From positions 57,170 to 121,169 of the forward strand of contig NZ_JOCQ01000015.1 of the NCBI RefSeq assembly GCF_000720725.1: a stretch of DNA of 64,000 nt, written 5' to 3'. Shown here piece after piece: positions 17,710 through 26,900 of the stretch; within the stretch, counting starts at the first letter, position 1, and each line of letters begins with the position of its first letter. Source of the stretch: Streptomyces rimosus subsp. rimosus. GTDB lineage: Bacteria; Actinomycetota; Actinomycetes; Streptomycetales; Streptomycetaceae. A program made the translations under genes and the position numbers. The notes beneath the pieces are model-generated. The model had not been told where the DNA came from. It did not search any database and saw nothing but the letters and a program-made list of their open reading frames with translations.

Positions 17710-19109
17710 GACCGGACCTCCGGCCCCGGCGCGGCGGCGCGGGCCGCGCGCCGGGCCAGCGCGGTGGTGGACCTGCCGTCCAGGTACGGCAGGACGAGCG
17801 CCTGGCCGCCCCACTCGCGCAGCGTGGCCGCCTCCGGCAGCGCGTCCACCGAGTAGTCGCCGCCCTTGACCCATACGTCGGGCCGCAGCCGCCGCAGCAG
17901 TTCGACGGGGGAGTCCTCCTCGAACACCGCGACCGCGTCGACGCTGCCCAGTCCGGCCAGGACGCGGGTGCGGTCCGCCGCCCGGGTCAGCGGCCGTCCC
18001 GGCCCCTTGAGCCGGGTGACGGACGCGTCGGAATTGACGCACACGATGAGGCAGTCACCGATCCGCCGGGCGCTCTCCAGCAGGCCGACGTGCCCGGCGT
18101 GCAGCAGGTCGAAGCAGCCGCCGGTGGCGACCACCGTGCCGCCCCTGGCCTGTACGGTCCGGGCCAGCTCGAACGGGTCGGCGGGCCGTACTTCCGCCGG
18201 CCGGTCCGCCGGTGGCGCGGTGTGCCACAGGGCCCGGTTGCCGGCGCCGCCCGCCGCGACGAAGGCGGCGGCCTCGGCGACGGCCCGTTGCACGGCTTCC
18301 TCGGGCAGCGCGCCATCGGCCAGTGCGGCGGCCGCCGTGGCGGCGAAGCAGTCGCCCGCCCCGCACGGGTCGCCGTCGGCCCGGTAGGGCGCGGGCACCA
18401 GCATCGGCGAGTCACTGCCCGCCCTGGCCAGCAGCGCGCCGCGCGCGCCGAGCGTCACCGCGACGGCCGCGGCCTGCCATTCGGCGGCCAGTTGCGCACC
18501 CCGTACAGCACAGGCGTGCAGCGACCGGTCCTCGCCGGAGGTCAGCGCGCGCGCTTCGGACGCGTTGGGCGTGACCAGCCGCGCGCCCGGCACGGGCGGG
18601 TCGCCCTTCGGATGCGGGTCCCACAGCAGCGGGACGCGGTGCGCCACGTCGGCGAGCAGGTCGCGCACCGCCGCCGCGGTGCCCCGTCCGTAGTCGGCGA
18701 CGAGGACCGCGCGTGCCCCGGCGAGTGCCTCGCGCACCTCGGGCCCGGGCCCGCCCGGCCGCCCGCCACCGCAGTCGTAACGCACCAGGGGGCGTCCGGA
18801 CGCCATCACCCGTGTCTTCTGCGGCAGTTGACCGTCCAGGGGGATCTCCGCCAGGCGTACGACGCCGCGCAGCGACCGCCGTACCGCCTCGCTCGCCGGG
18901 TCGCTCCCCAGCGCGGTCACCAGGACCACGTCCCGCCCGGAACGCGCGGCGAGCGCCGCGGCGAGTCCGGCGCCGCCCGGCCGGCTGCGGTCGTCGGCCA
19001 CGTCCACCACCGGGGCGGGCGCGTCCGGCGCCAGCCGCGAGGACTCCCCGTCGATGTCGCGGTCCAGCAGTACGTCGCCCACGACGACCAGCGGCTGACG
19101 GGTACTCAC
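17706..19109 (-). CDS. hldE: Bifunctional heptose 7-phosphate kinase / heptose 1-phosphate adenylyltransferase
   Basis: A 467-residue fusion of the two HldE (RfaE) activities. GTG 19109 is preceded by AGGAGG. Residues 1-310 form a PfkB/ribokinase fold (VVVGDVLLDRDIDG, RPGGAGLAAALAA), with the anion-hole motif DPCGAGDCFAA near residue 250. Residues about 325-467 form a cytidylyltransferase fold with GGCFDLLHAGHVGLLESAR (HxGH motif) and WVKGGDYSVDALPE. The enzyme phosphorylates D-glycero-beta-D-manno-heptose 7-phosphate and then adenylylates the 1-phosphate. With gmhA and gmhB in the same operon, it indicates ADP-heptose synthesis without lipopolysaccharide. Confidence 0.87.
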   Translation of the reverse strand: MSTRQPLVVVGDVLLDRDIDGESSRLAPDAPAPVVDVADDRSRPGGAGLAAALAARSGRDVVLVTALGSDPASEAVRRSLRGVVRLAEIPLDGQLPQKTRVMASGRPLVRYDCGGGRPGGPGPEVREALAGARAVLVADYGRGTAAAVRDLLADVAHRVPLLWDPHPKGDPPVPGARLVTPNASEARALTSGEDRSLHACAVRGAQLAAEWQAAAVAVTLGARGALLARAGSDSPMLVPAPYRADGDPCGAGDCFAATAAAALADGALPEEAVQRAVAEAAAFVAAGGAGNRALWHTAPPADRPAEVRPADPFELARTVQARGGTVVATGGCFDLLHAGHVGLLESARRIGDCLIVCVNSDASVTRLKGPGRPLTRAADRTRVLAGLGSVDAVAVFEEDSPVELLRRLRPDVWVKGGDYSVDALPEAATLREWGGQALVLPYLDGRSTTALARRAARAAAPGPEVRS

Positions 19110-19143
19110 GGTCGCCTCCTGGCACCTGCGCCACGGCGGGCGT

Positions 19144-19791
19144 TCACAGCGCACCGTCCCGGTCCGCCACCGCGACTTCCAGCGGGACGCCCGCGGCGGA
19201 CGTCGCGGGCGGCGGCGCGGCGCTGACGGCGTCGAAGTGCTCGCACAGGATGTGCACCGCGATCAGGTGCGCTTCCTGCACCGTCGCGCTGCTGGGGGCG
19301 TCCACGCACAGCGCCTCGTCGGCGGCGTCGGCCAGCGGGTTCGGCCGGGGCCCGGTCAGCGCCCATACGCGCAGTTCGGCGTCGCGCGCGGTCTCGGCGG
19401 CGGCCAGCAGGTTGTCGCTGTGGCCGGAGGTGGACAGCAGCAGGAGCACGTCACCGGGGCGGCCGTGCGCGGCCACCTGCCGGGCGAAGACCTGGTCGAA
19501 GCCGTAGTCGTTGCCGATGGCGGTGACGCTGGAGGTCTCGGCGTGCAGCGAGATCGCCGAGTAGGCGGGGCGGTCGTGCTGGTAGCGGCCGACGAGCTCG
19601 GCCGTCAGGTGCTGGGCCTGGGCGGCGCTGCCGCCGTTGCCCGCGGCGAGCAGCCGGCCGCCCACCGGCAGCACGGCGCCGAGATGGTCCCCCCACTCGG
19701 CTATCCGGCGCAGATGGTGGCAGCGCAGCTGGTGCACCGCCTTCTGGAGCGACTGGCAGTGGCGGTGCGCGTCATCGAGGGGATAGGTCAT
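19144..19791 (-). CDS. gmhA: Sedoheptulose 7-phosphate isomerase-like SIS protein
   Basis: A 215-residue SIS-domain protein. AAGNGGSAAQAQHLTAELVGR (residues about 49-69) and LLLLSTSGHSDNLLAAAE (near 117-134) are the sugar-phosphate binding motifs of GmhA, and ATVQEAHLIAVHILCEHFD supplies the helix with Glu and His. The reaction is sedoheptulose 7-phosphate to D-glycero-D-manno-heptopyranose 7-phosphate, the first committed step of the heptose pathway. A C-terminal tail of about 25 residues beyond the family core is Ala/Pro-rich. It is 34 bp upstream of hldE. Confidence 0.85.
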   Translation of the reverse strand: MTYPLDDAHRHCQSLQKAVHQLRCHHLRRIAEWGDHLGAVLPVGGRLLAAGNGGSAAQAQHLTAELVGRYQHDRPAYSAISLHAETSSVTAIGNDYGFDQVFARQVAAHGRPGDVLLLLSTSGHSDNLLAAAETARDAELRVWALTGPRPNPLADAADEALCVDAPSSATVQEAHLIAVHILCEHFDAVSAAPPPATSAAGVPLEVAVADRDGAL

Positions 19792-19906
19792 GATCGTCGG
19801 GCTCCCGAAGCGCGCCGGTGGGCGCCGGGTGCCCGCACCTCCTTCACACGTCTGCGGCGGGGTCAGGGCGTAGGACGGCAGGCCGGGGCGGGGCCGCGGG
19901 CGGCGG

Positions 19907-21148
19907 TCAGGCCACCTCGGTGACGGCGGGCCGCGGGCTCAGCACACCGCGGTAGACGACTTCGGTGCCGGCCGCGACCTGGTCCCAGCCGTACCGGGCC
20001 AGCACGCGCCGGCGTCCCGCGGCGCCGCAGGCGGCCCGCAGCTCGCCGTCCAGGAGCAGTTCGCCGACCGCGTGGGCCAGCGCGGCCGGGTCGCGCGGCG
20101 GCACCAGCCGCCCGCAGTCCGGGTCGGCCACGGTGTCCAGCTGTCCGCCGACGGCGGTGGCCACCACCGGTGTCCCGCAGGCCATCGCCTCCAGCGGCAC
20201 GATGCCGAACGGCTCGTAGTCCGCCGGGCACAGCACCACATCGGCGGCGCGCAGCAGCGGCGGTACGTCCTCGCAGGGCACGCCCCCGATGAAGCTCACC
20301 CGGTCCGCCACCCCGGCGGCGCGGGCCAGTTCGCGCAGCCGCCGTACCTCCGGGTCCGCGTCGATCCGGTCCGCGGGCGGCCCGCCGGCGATGACGAGCC
20401 GGGCCTCGGGCAGCCGGGCCAGCGCGGCGACGGACACCTCCGCGCCCTTGCGCGGGACGAGCCGGCCGAGCTGGAGCAGCAGCGGGTGGTGCGCACTGTG
20501 GTCGGCGACCGGCCCGTCCGGTGTGAAGCGCACGGTGTCCACACCGCACGGCACCACGCTGACCTTGCCGTCGCCGATGCCCATCCGGCCCAGCTCGGTG
20601 ACCTCGTCCCGGCAGGTGGCGATCACCCGGTGACAGCCCTCGCCCACCTCGACCTCGCTGGTGAGGCGGGTGCGCGGGCTGGTGTCGGCGTCGCCCTGGT
20701 GGCGCCGCTTGACGGTGCCCAGCGCGTGGTACGTGTGGGCCATCGGCAGGCCCAGTTCGCGGGCCGCCCGGAGCGCGGCCAGGCCGGACATCCAGAAGTG
20801 CGAGTGGACCAGGTCCGGCCCCCGTACCCGCCATTCGGCGGCCAGGAAGTCGCCGAACGCCGGCATGTACGGCAGCAGGGAGTCCTTGGGCACGTGCCGG
20901 GGCGGCCCGGCGGGGACGTGCCGGACCCGTACACCGGGCCGCAGCACCACCTCGTCCGGCAGGTCGTCGGCGTCCCGCCGGGTGTACACCGTCACCCGGT
21001 GCCCCCGGTCGGCCAGCGCGCCGGCCAGGCGCGCGACATGGACGTTCTGGCCGCCCGCGTCGACGCCGCCGAGCACCGCCAGCGGACTGGCGTGCTCGGA
21101 CACGAGCGCGACGGACAGGCGCGGGGTGTCGCGCAGCGGGGTGGTCAT
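19907..21148 (-). CDS. GT4 family glycosyltransferase
   Basis: A 413-residue GT-B enzyme. The N-terminal domain carries VSEHASPLAVLGGVDAGGQNVHV, the acceptor-side glycine loop of the sucrose-synthase/MshA-like group, and HSHFWMSG. The C-terminal donor domain has GRLVPRKGAE and the E-x7-E motif EPFGIVPLEAMACGTPVVA. It overlaps the preceding gene by 4 bp (ATGA). The MshA-like N-terminus suggests an inositol, sugar or sugar phosphate acceptor, but this cannot be settled from sequence. A 115-bp gap separates it from gmhA. Confidence 0.85.
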   Translation of the reverse strand: MTTPLRDTPRLSVALVSEHASPLAVLGGVDAGGQNVHVARLAGALADRGHRVTVYTRRDADDLPDEVVLRPGVRVRHVPAGPPRHVPKDSLLPYMPAFGDFLAAEWRVRGPDLVHSHFWMSGLAALRAARELGLPMAHTYHALGTVKRRHQGDADTSPRTRLTSEVEVGEGCHRVIATCRDEVTELGRMGIGDGKVSVVPCGVDTVRFTPDGPVADHSAHHPLLLQLGRLVPRKGAEVSVAALARLPEARLVIAGGPPADRIDADPEVRRLRELARAAGVADRVSFIGGVPCEDVPPLLRAADVVLCPADYEPFGIVPLEAMACGTPVVATAVGGQLDTVADPDCGRLVPPRDPAALAHAVGELLLDGELRAACGAAGRRRVLARYGWDQVAAGTEVVYRGVLSPRPAVTEVA

Positions 21149-22110
21149 CTCTGCACCTCCGTGATCAGGCGTTCCCAGTCGTGCAGGAAGCGCTTGAGCC
21201 CGTAGCGCTCCAGGGCCGCCTGGCGGGCCCGCGCGCCGTCCTCGGCCGCCGCGTCGGGGTCCTCCAGGTACGTCCGGGCGGCCCGGGCCAGGACTTCGGG
21301 CCGGTTGGAGAGCGTGCCGGTGCCGGGCCGCACCGCTTCGGCGGCCTCCGTGGTGGCCAGGGCCACCACCGGCATGCCCAGGTGCATGGCCTCCAGCAGC
21401 GACAGGCCGAGCGAGGTCCAGCGCACCGGGTGCAGGTAGAGCCGCCGCTGCGCCATCGCCGCGTGCAGTTCGGCCTGCGGGAGGTCGGCCGTCCGGCAGC
21501 GGTCCGGGGGCAGTCCCAGGTGCTCGGCGAGCCCGTCGGTGCGCATGCCGAAGACGTCCAGCGGGGCGGCGGCCGACAGGCCGGGCAGCAGGTCGGTGCC
21601 GACCGTACGGCCGCGCCGGATCGGCTCGTTGACCACGACCGCCGCGCGCTCGATCGCGCCGGTGTACTGGTGGCCGGGGTCCACGATGCCGTGCTCGATC
21701 ACTTCCGTACGGGTGCCGCCGTTGTCCCAGAACAGCCGGTTGAAGTGGGTGACGTGCACCAGCGTCAGGTCGTCCCGGTCAGCGCACGGGTGGCGGGTGT
21801 GCGGCACGTCACCGTCCGGCGCGTTGTGCTCCAGGTAGACGGCGGGCACGTCCCGGCCGGGGCGGCGCCCGCCCAGCCAGCGCTCCGCCAGCCCGGCCTC
21901 GTGCGGCCGCTGGAGCACGACCAGATCGACCGGGGCGTGCCGCAGCTCCGCCGGGGTCTTCTCCACCACCGATTCGGGCCACGGGAAGGTACGGGCGCGG
22001 CCCAGCCCGTCGGGGCCCCGGTCCGGGGTGACCGGCACCAGATAGGTGTGCGGCCCCTGGACGAACGCGGTCGTCCACGATCCGTGGACATGCCAGAGCA
22101 GGATGTTCAT
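21145..22110 (-). CDS. GT4-like glycosyltransferase
   Basis: A 321-residue protein starting MNILLWHVHGSWTTAFVQGPHTYLVPV. The N-terminal acceptor region and the C-terminal MAQRRLYLHPVRWTSLGLSLLEAMHLGMPVVAL segment, with its conserved Glu, place it with GT-B enzymes of the GT4 type, although it is shorter than usual. It contains EHNAPDGDVPHTRHP and VTHFNRLFWDN in the middle. Both ends overlap neighbours by 4 bp (TCAT on the plus strand), so it is translationally coupled to the GT9 gene upstream and the GT4 gene downstream. Substrate unknown. Confidence 0.75.
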   Translation of the reverse strand: MNILLWHVHGSWTTAFVQGPHTYLVPVTPDRGPDGLGRARTFPWPESVVEKTPAELRHAPVDLVVLQRPHEAGLAERWLGGRRPGRDVPAVYLEHNAPDGDVPHTRHPCADRDDLTLVHVTHFNRLFWDNGGTRTEVIEHGIVDPGHQYTGAIERAAVVVNEPIRRGRTVGTDLLPGLSAAAPLDVFGMRTDGLAEHLGLPPDRCRTADLPQAELHAAMAQRRLYLHPVRWTSLGLSLLEAMHLGMPVVALATTEAAEAVRPGTGTLSNRPEVLARAARTYLEDPDAAAEDGARARQAALERYGLKRFLHDWERLITEVQR

Positions 22111-23204
22111 ACAGTCGCACCTCGTTCGGTGTCGTCGGGAGCCGCTACGGAACGCTCCGTACGGCCGGGCGCGAACGGCACCGGCGGCCGTCCGGGGCCG
22201 GTCAGCCGGGACACGGCCGCGAGCAGCGCGGTGTCGCTGACCGTGTCGAGACAGGGGTGTCCCGGCACCGGGCAGCGCCGGGCACGGCTGCCTGCGCACG
22301 GCGCGTCCTGGTCGCCCAGCAGGACGTGCGGCACGCCGTACGGCGCCCACAGCTGCGCGGGCACCACCGGCGCGAACAGGCAGACGACCGGCGTGCGCAC
22401 GGCGGCGGCCAGATGCGCGGGGCCGGTGTTGCCGACGACCACAGCCCGCGCACCCGCCAGCACCCCGGCGAGCTGGTGCACATCGGTGCGCCCGCCCAGG
22501 TCCAGCGCGTGGCCGCCCGCGACGGCGGCGGTCAGCTCCCGTTCGCCGGGCCCGCCGGTGACGACGACGCGGTGCCCCGCCGCGCTCAGCGCGCCCGCCG
22601 CCCGCGCCGCCCGCGCGGCACTCCAGGCGCGGGCCGGGACCGCGGCGCCCGGGTGCAGCACCACGTACGGGTCGGAGCCGGTCAGGGGAGTGGTGTCGGG
22701 CGGCGGCAGGACGCCCAGGGCGCCGTCGTCGCCGGGCGGCAGGGCGAACCCGGCGTCCCGCGCGAGGTCCAGCGCCGCCTCGGCCTCGTGCCGGTGCGGC
22801 TTGCGGTGGTGCCGCAGATCCAGCAGCGCGCCGGGGTAGTCCACGCTGTCCGCCGCGACCCAGCCGACCCCGGCGAGCTTGAGCAGCAGCGCGGCCGGCA
22901 GCGGGCTCTGGTGGTACGAGACGAGCACCAGCGCCCGGTCGAACCGGCCCGCCGCCAGGGTGTCCACCAGCTCCTGCGTGACCTGCCGGTCCACCGGCGC
23001 GGGCCGCAGGCCCACCCACGGCGCATCGTGGACGACCACCTCGTCCACGCCCGGCAGCAGCCGCGCCGCGCGCTCGCCCAGCGGGCCGCACAGCAGCGCG
23101 GTGTACGACGAGCCCGCCGCCACGGCACGTACCGCCGGACCGGCCAGCAGCACATCACCCGCGCTGTCCAGCCGGACGACGAGCGTCCGCGGGGCCGAGG
23201 TCAT
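22107..23204 (-). CDS. GT9 heptosyltransferase-like glycosyltransferase
   Basis: A 365-residue protein of the WaaC/WaaF family, whose members use ADP-heptose. The motifs are LVVRLDSAGDVLLAGPAVRAVA at the N-terminus, DPYVVLHPGAAVPARAWS at the domain border, and VVVGNTGPAHLAAAVRTPVVCLFAP in the donor site. GT9 enzymes in Gram-negatives add heptose to the lipopolysaccharide core. Together with gmhA, hldE and gmhB here, it is the best candidate for using the cluster's heptose. The C-terminal tail of about 30 residues is Arg/Pro-rich. Coupled by 4-bp overlaps on both sides. Confidence 0.83.
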   Translation of the reverse strand: MTSAPRTLVVRLDSAGDVLLAGPAVRAVAAGSSYTALLCGPLGERAARLLPGVDEVVVHDAPWVGLRPAPVDRQVTQELVDTLAAGRFDRALVLVSYHQSPLPAALLLKLAGVGWVAADSVDYPGALLDLRHHRKPHRHEAEAALDLARDAGFALPPGDDGALGVLPPPDTTPLTGSDPYVVLHPGAAVPARAWSAARAARAAGALSAAGHRVVVTGGPGERELTAAVAGGHALDLGGRTDVHQLAGVLAGARAVVVGNTGPAHLAAAVRTPVVCLFAPVVPAQLWAPYGVPHVLLGDQDAPCAGSRARRCPVPGHPCLDTVSDTALLAAVSRLTGPGRPPVPFAPGRTERSVAAPDDTERGATV

Positions 23205-23950
23205 ACGGTGCCCTCCCCGGCGCTCGGGCCGTCCAGCAACAGCCGTACGGCGCCTGGCAGATCGCGTGCGTACTCACGCGCCGCTACGACCTCCTCCGAC
23301 CGTGTCATCGGCGTCGGGACGAGCACTCCGCGCGCCCCGGCGGCCCGCGCCGCGCCCACGTCCGCGCCGATGTCGCCGACCACGGCGGTACGCGCGGGGC
23401 AGACGCCGAGATACGCGCAGGCGGCGAGGACCAGGCCGGGCGCGGGCTTGCGGCAGCCGCAGCGGTCCCCGGGTCCGTGCGGGCACACCGCCCACACGTC
23501 GAACGGACCGAGCCGCGCGTCGACTTCCTGCCGTACGGCCGCGACCTGATCGCCCGTCAGCAGCCCGCGCGCGACGCCGGACTGGTTGCTCACCACGCCG
23601 ACCATCAGGCCGCGGGCCCGCAGCGCTTCCACGGCCGCCCGCGCACCGGGCATGGGCTCCACCAGTGACGGGTCGCCGTTGTACGGTACATCGGCCACCA
23701 GCGTCCCGTCCCGGTCGAAGAGCACCGCCTCCAGCGGGCCCGCGTCACCGGACGGCGAAGGCCCGGCGGGCACCGGGACCCGCTCGGCGGCCCGTTGCCC
23801 CGGCGCGTACAGCCACAGGCGCCCGGCCTCCTCACGCTCCGCCGCCGGATCCACGACCGCCGTCGCCCCACGCGCGCCCGGCGCGGTGTCCTGCTGCCTG
23901 TCCACGGAATACCTGCCCACGGGATACCTGTCCACGGAATTCTTGTTCAC
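23201..23950 (-). CDS. gmhB: HAD-IIIA phosphatase, heptose 1,7-bisphosphate phosphatase-like
   Basis: A 249-residue protein. Residues about 75-240 are the HAD domain: LFDRDGTLVADVPYNGDP (nucleophile Asp and DxD), VGVVSNQSGVARGLLT, the zinc loop CPHGPGDRCGCRKPAPG, and VVGDIGADVGAARAAGA. The zinc loop is diagnostic of GmhB and histidinol-phosphatase-like HAD proteins. The expected role is to remove the 7-phosphate between the two HldE reactions. The N-terminal 70 residues are extra, beginning with three 5-residue repeats encoded by a 15-bp tandem repeat; they lack a signal peptide. GTG 23950 is the longest start and could be too far upstream. Confidence 0.8.
   Translation of the reverse strand: MNKNSVDRYPVGRYSVDRQQDTAPGARGATAVVDPAAEREEAGRLWLYAPGQRAAERVPVPAGPSPSGDAGPLEAVLFDRDGTLVADVPYNGDPSLVEPMPGARAAVEALRARGLMVGVVSNQSGVARGLLTGDQVAAVRQEVDARLGPFDVWAVCPHGPGDRCGCRKPAPGLVLAACAYLGVCPARTAVVGDIGADVGAARAAGARGVLVPTPMTRSEEVVAAREYARDLPGAVRLLLDGPSAGEGTV
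23897..23941 (-). repeat. 15-bp tandem repeat, three copies, in frame
   Basis: Units start at 23897, 23912 and 23927; units one and three differ only at the last base. They encode repeats of the form Y-S/P-V-D/G-R at the N-terminus of the HAD phosphatase, suggesting slippage-prone length variation. Confidence 0.75.
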
Positions 23951-23953
23951 CGG

Positions 23954-25006
23954 CTACACCCGCTCCGGCACCGGTTCCGGCAGGGCCTGCGGCACCGCGG
24001 GCGCCGGTCGCACGCTCAGCGGCGCCACCCGACGGTGCCGCACCAGGCCGCGCAGCCAGTGCCCGGTGGCCGCCGCCGGGATCAGCGCGCTGGTCACCGC
24101 CATCGTGACCACCTCGTCCCGGGTACGGGGCCCCGGCGCGACCCGCGCCCACGCGAACTCCGCCGTACCGCCCAGCCACAGCCCGGCCAGCAACGCCGCC
24201 GCCCGCCGCCGCCCGGCCGCGGCGCAGACCAGCGAGGCGCCCGCCGCCGCCGTCACCGCCAGGTGCCACGGCAGCCGGCCGCGCGGCGCGTCCGCGTGGT
24301 GCCACCAGTCCCGGCCGTGCCGGCGGGTCATCAGCACGTCGTCGGCGTTGCCCGCCTGGAGCCGTACGGAGATCCAGCGGCCGGCCGGGCGCACCGGATG
24401 CGTGGTGCGGCGGGTGCCGGTCGCCAGCGCCCAGCCGGCGGCCAGCACCCGCAGCGCCAGATCGGCGTCCTCCCGGAAGGCGCGCCGGAAGCGTTCGTCG
24501 AAGCCGTCCACGGACTCCAGCGCGTCCCGCCGGTATGCCATGTCCGCGGTGATCCATTTGGCGGTGGCCAGCCCCGCGGTGTTGCGCTCCCAGTCCGTCG
24601 ACCGGCGGTCGGCGGGCACCGGCACGGCGATGCGCGCGGTGATCCCGGCCGTACGCGGGGACGCGGCGGCGAGGTCGGCGGCCAGGTCCGTACCCCAGGT
24701 GGGGCCGGGCACCACGTCGTCGTCCAGGAAGACGACCCACGGCGTGGCGTCCGCCGCCCGCCAGCCCGCGTTACGGGCCGCCGCCGGACCGCGCGCGCAG
24801 CCCGGGACGACCTTCGTCCGGTCGTGCAGCGCCTCGGGGATCTCGGCGGGCAGCGGGGTGCAGTCGTCCAGCGCGCGGTCGTCCACCAGCACGACCTGGA
24901 GCGGCGGCGGCCCCTCCGCCGCGGCCAGCGCGCGCAGGCACGCCGTCAGGCTGGGCCGCCCGAGCGTCGGGATCACCACCACGTAATCGGTGGCCGGCGA
25001 GGTCAT
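23954..25006 (-). CDS. GT2 family glycosyltransferase with C-terminal hydrophobic region
   Basis: A 350-residue enzyme. The GT-A core is DYVVVIPTLGRPSLTACL, VVLVDDRALDDC, AARNAGWRAA and the DxD motif VVFLDDDVVPGP. RRAFREDADLALRVLAAGW is the family's ED motif preceding the catalytic base. After residue 260 come two or three hydrophobic segments (LAVTAAAGASLVCAAAG, VVTMAVTSALIPAAATG), so it may be membrane-attached at the C-terminus. It overlaps the carbamoyltransferase gene by 4 bp. It is distinct from the two tandem GT2 genes at the cluster end. Confidence 0.8.
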   Translation of the reverse strand: MTSPATDYVVVIPTLGRPSLTACLRALAAAEGPPPLQVVLVDDRALDDCTPLPAEIPEALHDRTKVVPGCARGPAAARNAGWRAADATPWVVFLDDDVVPGPTWGTDLAADLAAASPRTAGITARIAVPVPADRRSTDWERNTAGLATAKWITADMAYRRDALESVDGFDERFRRAFREDADLALRVLAAGWALATGTRRTTHPVRPAGRWISVRLQAGNADDVLMTRRHGRDWWHHADAPRGRLPWHLAVTAAAGASLVCAAAGRRRAAALLAGLWLGGTAEFAWARVAPGPRTRDEVVTMAVTSALIPAAATGHWLRGLVRHRRVAPLSVRPAPAVPQALPEPVPERV

Positions 25007-26799
25007 CGGACCGCCTCCTCACCGCTGCCCGCGACCGGCCCCGCGACCGGCAGGGACGCGGTCTCCGCCAGCCGGTCGTACGAGGCGGGCGCCAGCGTCT
25101 CCTCGTGCCCCGACGGGAACGACAGCACCTCGGCCGGGCGCCGCGCCGAGCGGTTCGCGGCGGCGAAGAACTCCTCCCGCCGCACCGCGAACGGGCCGAT
25201 GGCCAGCAGGTCCACCGGCGTGGACCCGAAGCACTCCAGCGCGTCCCGCGGATCGTCGACCATCGGACGGCCCGCGGTGTTCAGGCTCGTGTTGACGACG
25301 ACGGGCAGCCCCGTACGGTGCTCGAACTCGGTCAGCATCCGGGCCACCAGCGGCTCGTCGGCCGGGTCCACGGTCTGGATGCGGGCCGTGCCGTCCACGT
25401 GCACCACGGCCGGGATGCGCTCCCGCCACTCCTTGGCCACGTCGTGCACGAAGAGCATGTACGGGCTCGGCAGCTGCCCGTCGAAGATCCGGCCCGCCCG
25501 GTCCGCCAGCACCATCGGCGCCACCGGCCGGAACTGCTCACGCCCCTTGACGTCGTTGAGCCGTTCCAGATTCGCCGAGTGGCCCGGGTGCGCCATCAGG
25601 GAACGGTGGCCGAGCGCCCGCGGCCCGTACTCCGAACGCCCCTGGAACCAGGCCACAATGGAGTTCTCCGCCAGCGCCTCCGCGACGGTCGCGGCGATGT
25701 CCGGGGACCGCTCGAAGGGTACGGCCGCGGTCCGCAGCCACGCCTCCAGCTCCGCGTCGGACCAGCCGCGGCCCAGGTCGGCGCCGGGCATCGGCGCGGG
25801 CTCCTCGCCGCCGTCGGCGCTCAGCAGCAGCGCGCCGCCGAGCGCGGTGCCCGCGTCACCGGCCGCGGGCTGCACCCACACCCGGTCGAACGGCCCCTCG
25901 CGCGCGATCCGCGCGTTGGCCACGCAGTTCAGCGCCACCCCGCCGGCCAGCGTCAGCACGCTGTCGTGCGTACGGCCGTGCAGCCAGCGGGCCAGGTCCA
26001 GCAGCGTCTCCTCCAGGACCAGCTGGGCGCTGGCCGCGAGGTCGGCGTGCGCCTGGCTCCACGGCTCCTCCGGGCTGCGCGGTACGCACAGGTCGCTCCA
26101 CGGCACATGCGCGGCGTGGAACCCGCCGTCACCCGTCGCGTACACGTAGCGGCGCAGTTCGGGCAGCATCCGCGGGGTGCCGTACGAGGCCAGCGCCATC
26201 ACCTTGAACTCGTCCGAGGAGCGCAGGAATCCGAGGTGCGCCGTCAGCTCCTCGTAGACCAGGCCGAGCGAGTGCGGCAGCTCCTGCCCGTACAGCGGCT
26301 CCAGCTTGCCCTGGACGCGCTGCGCGGCCAGGTGCGAGGTCGCCTCGCCGCGGCCGTCGAGCACCAGCACCGAGCAGTTGTCGGCGTCCGGCGCGGCGAA
26401 CGCGGCGGACGCAGCGTGCGCCATGTGGTGCGGCACGAACCGCACCCGCTGCGGGTCGAGTCCCGGCAGTGCCGTCTTGAGGAACCCGGGGGCCTCGCGC
26501 GCGTACGTCAGGCGCAGGTGGTCCCAGGGGTCGTCCAGGCCCATCTGATCGGCGGGCCGGGCGAGGCGGGGGTCGAAGGAGTACGCCACCGCGTCCAGTT
26601 CCTCGGGGCGCAGACCGGCCGTGGCCAGGCACCAGGCGGCGGCCTGGTCGGGCGTCTCCCAGGCGGAGAAGGGCACCGGCCGCTTGCCGTGTTTGCGCCG
26701 CGAGAAGCGTTCCTCCTCGGCGGCGGCGACGGTCTGCCCGTCGACGACGAGGGCGGCGGCGGGGTCGTGGAAGAGCGCGTTGATGCCGAGAATGCGCAT
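25003..26799 (-). CDS. Carbamoyltransferase (NodU/CmcH/TobZ family)
   Basis: A 598-residue protein of the O-carbamoyltransferase family. The N-terminal Kae1-like domain has MRILGINALFHDPAAALVVDG and the metal-binding HHMAHAASAA. LDGRGEATSH and LTLAGGVALNCVANARI belong to the same fold. The C-terminal domain has EYGPRALGHRSLMAHP and NTSLNTAGRPMVDDPRDALECF. These enzymes carbamoylate sugar hydroxyls using carbamoyl phosphate and ATP through carbamoyl-adenylate, as in tobramycin, cephamycin and Nod factor decoration. In this cluster a heptose or other sugar hydroxyl is the likely acceptor. The ribosome site is weak (AAAGG about 14 nt upstream). Confidence 0.88.
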   Translation of the reverse strand: MRILGINALFHDPAAALVVDGQTVAAAEEERFSRRKHGKRPVPFSAWETPDQAAAWCLATAGLRPEELDAVAYSFDPRLARPADQMGLDDPWDHLRLTYAREAPGFLKTALPGLDPQRVRFVPHHMAHAASAAFAAPDADNCSVLVLDGRGEATSHLAAQRVQGKLEPLYGQELPHSLGLVYEELTAHLGFLRSSDEFKVMALASYGTPRMLPELRRYVYATGDGGFHAAHVPWSDLCVPRSPEEPWSQAHADLAASAQLVLEETLLDLARWLHGRTHDSVLTLAGGVALNCVANARIAREGPFDRVWVQPAAGDAGTALGGALLLSADGGEEPAPMPGADLGRGWSDAELEAWLRTAAVPFERSPDIAATVAEALAENSIVAWFQGRSEYGPRALGHRSLMAHPGHSANLERLNDVKGREQFRPVAPMVLADRAGRIFDGQLPSPYMLFVHDVAKEWRERIPAVVHVDGTARIQTVDPADEPLVARMLTEFEHRTGLPVVVNTSLNTAGRPMVDDPRDALECFGSTPVDLLAIGPFAVRREEFFAAANRSARRPAEVLSFPSGHEETLAPASYDRLAETASLPVAGPVAGSGEEAVR

Positions 26800-26863
26800 G
26801 GGAGTTCGCTGGCCTTTCGTCGGGATGGACGGCGGCCGGCCGCCCGGTCGGGACGGCCCGGAC

Positions 26864-26883
26864 GCCGGGGCTGCGGCCCCGGC
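26864..26883 (-). terminator. GC hairpin between the SDR and carbamoyltransferase genes
   Basis: Eight perfect GC pairs (26864-26871 with 26876-26883) close a TGCG loop in the 101-bp gap. It may be a partial terminator or mRNA processing/stability element that sets the ratio of the SDR to downstream genes. Confidence 0.4.
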
Positions 26884-26900
26884 CGGGACCGGAGCCGGGG

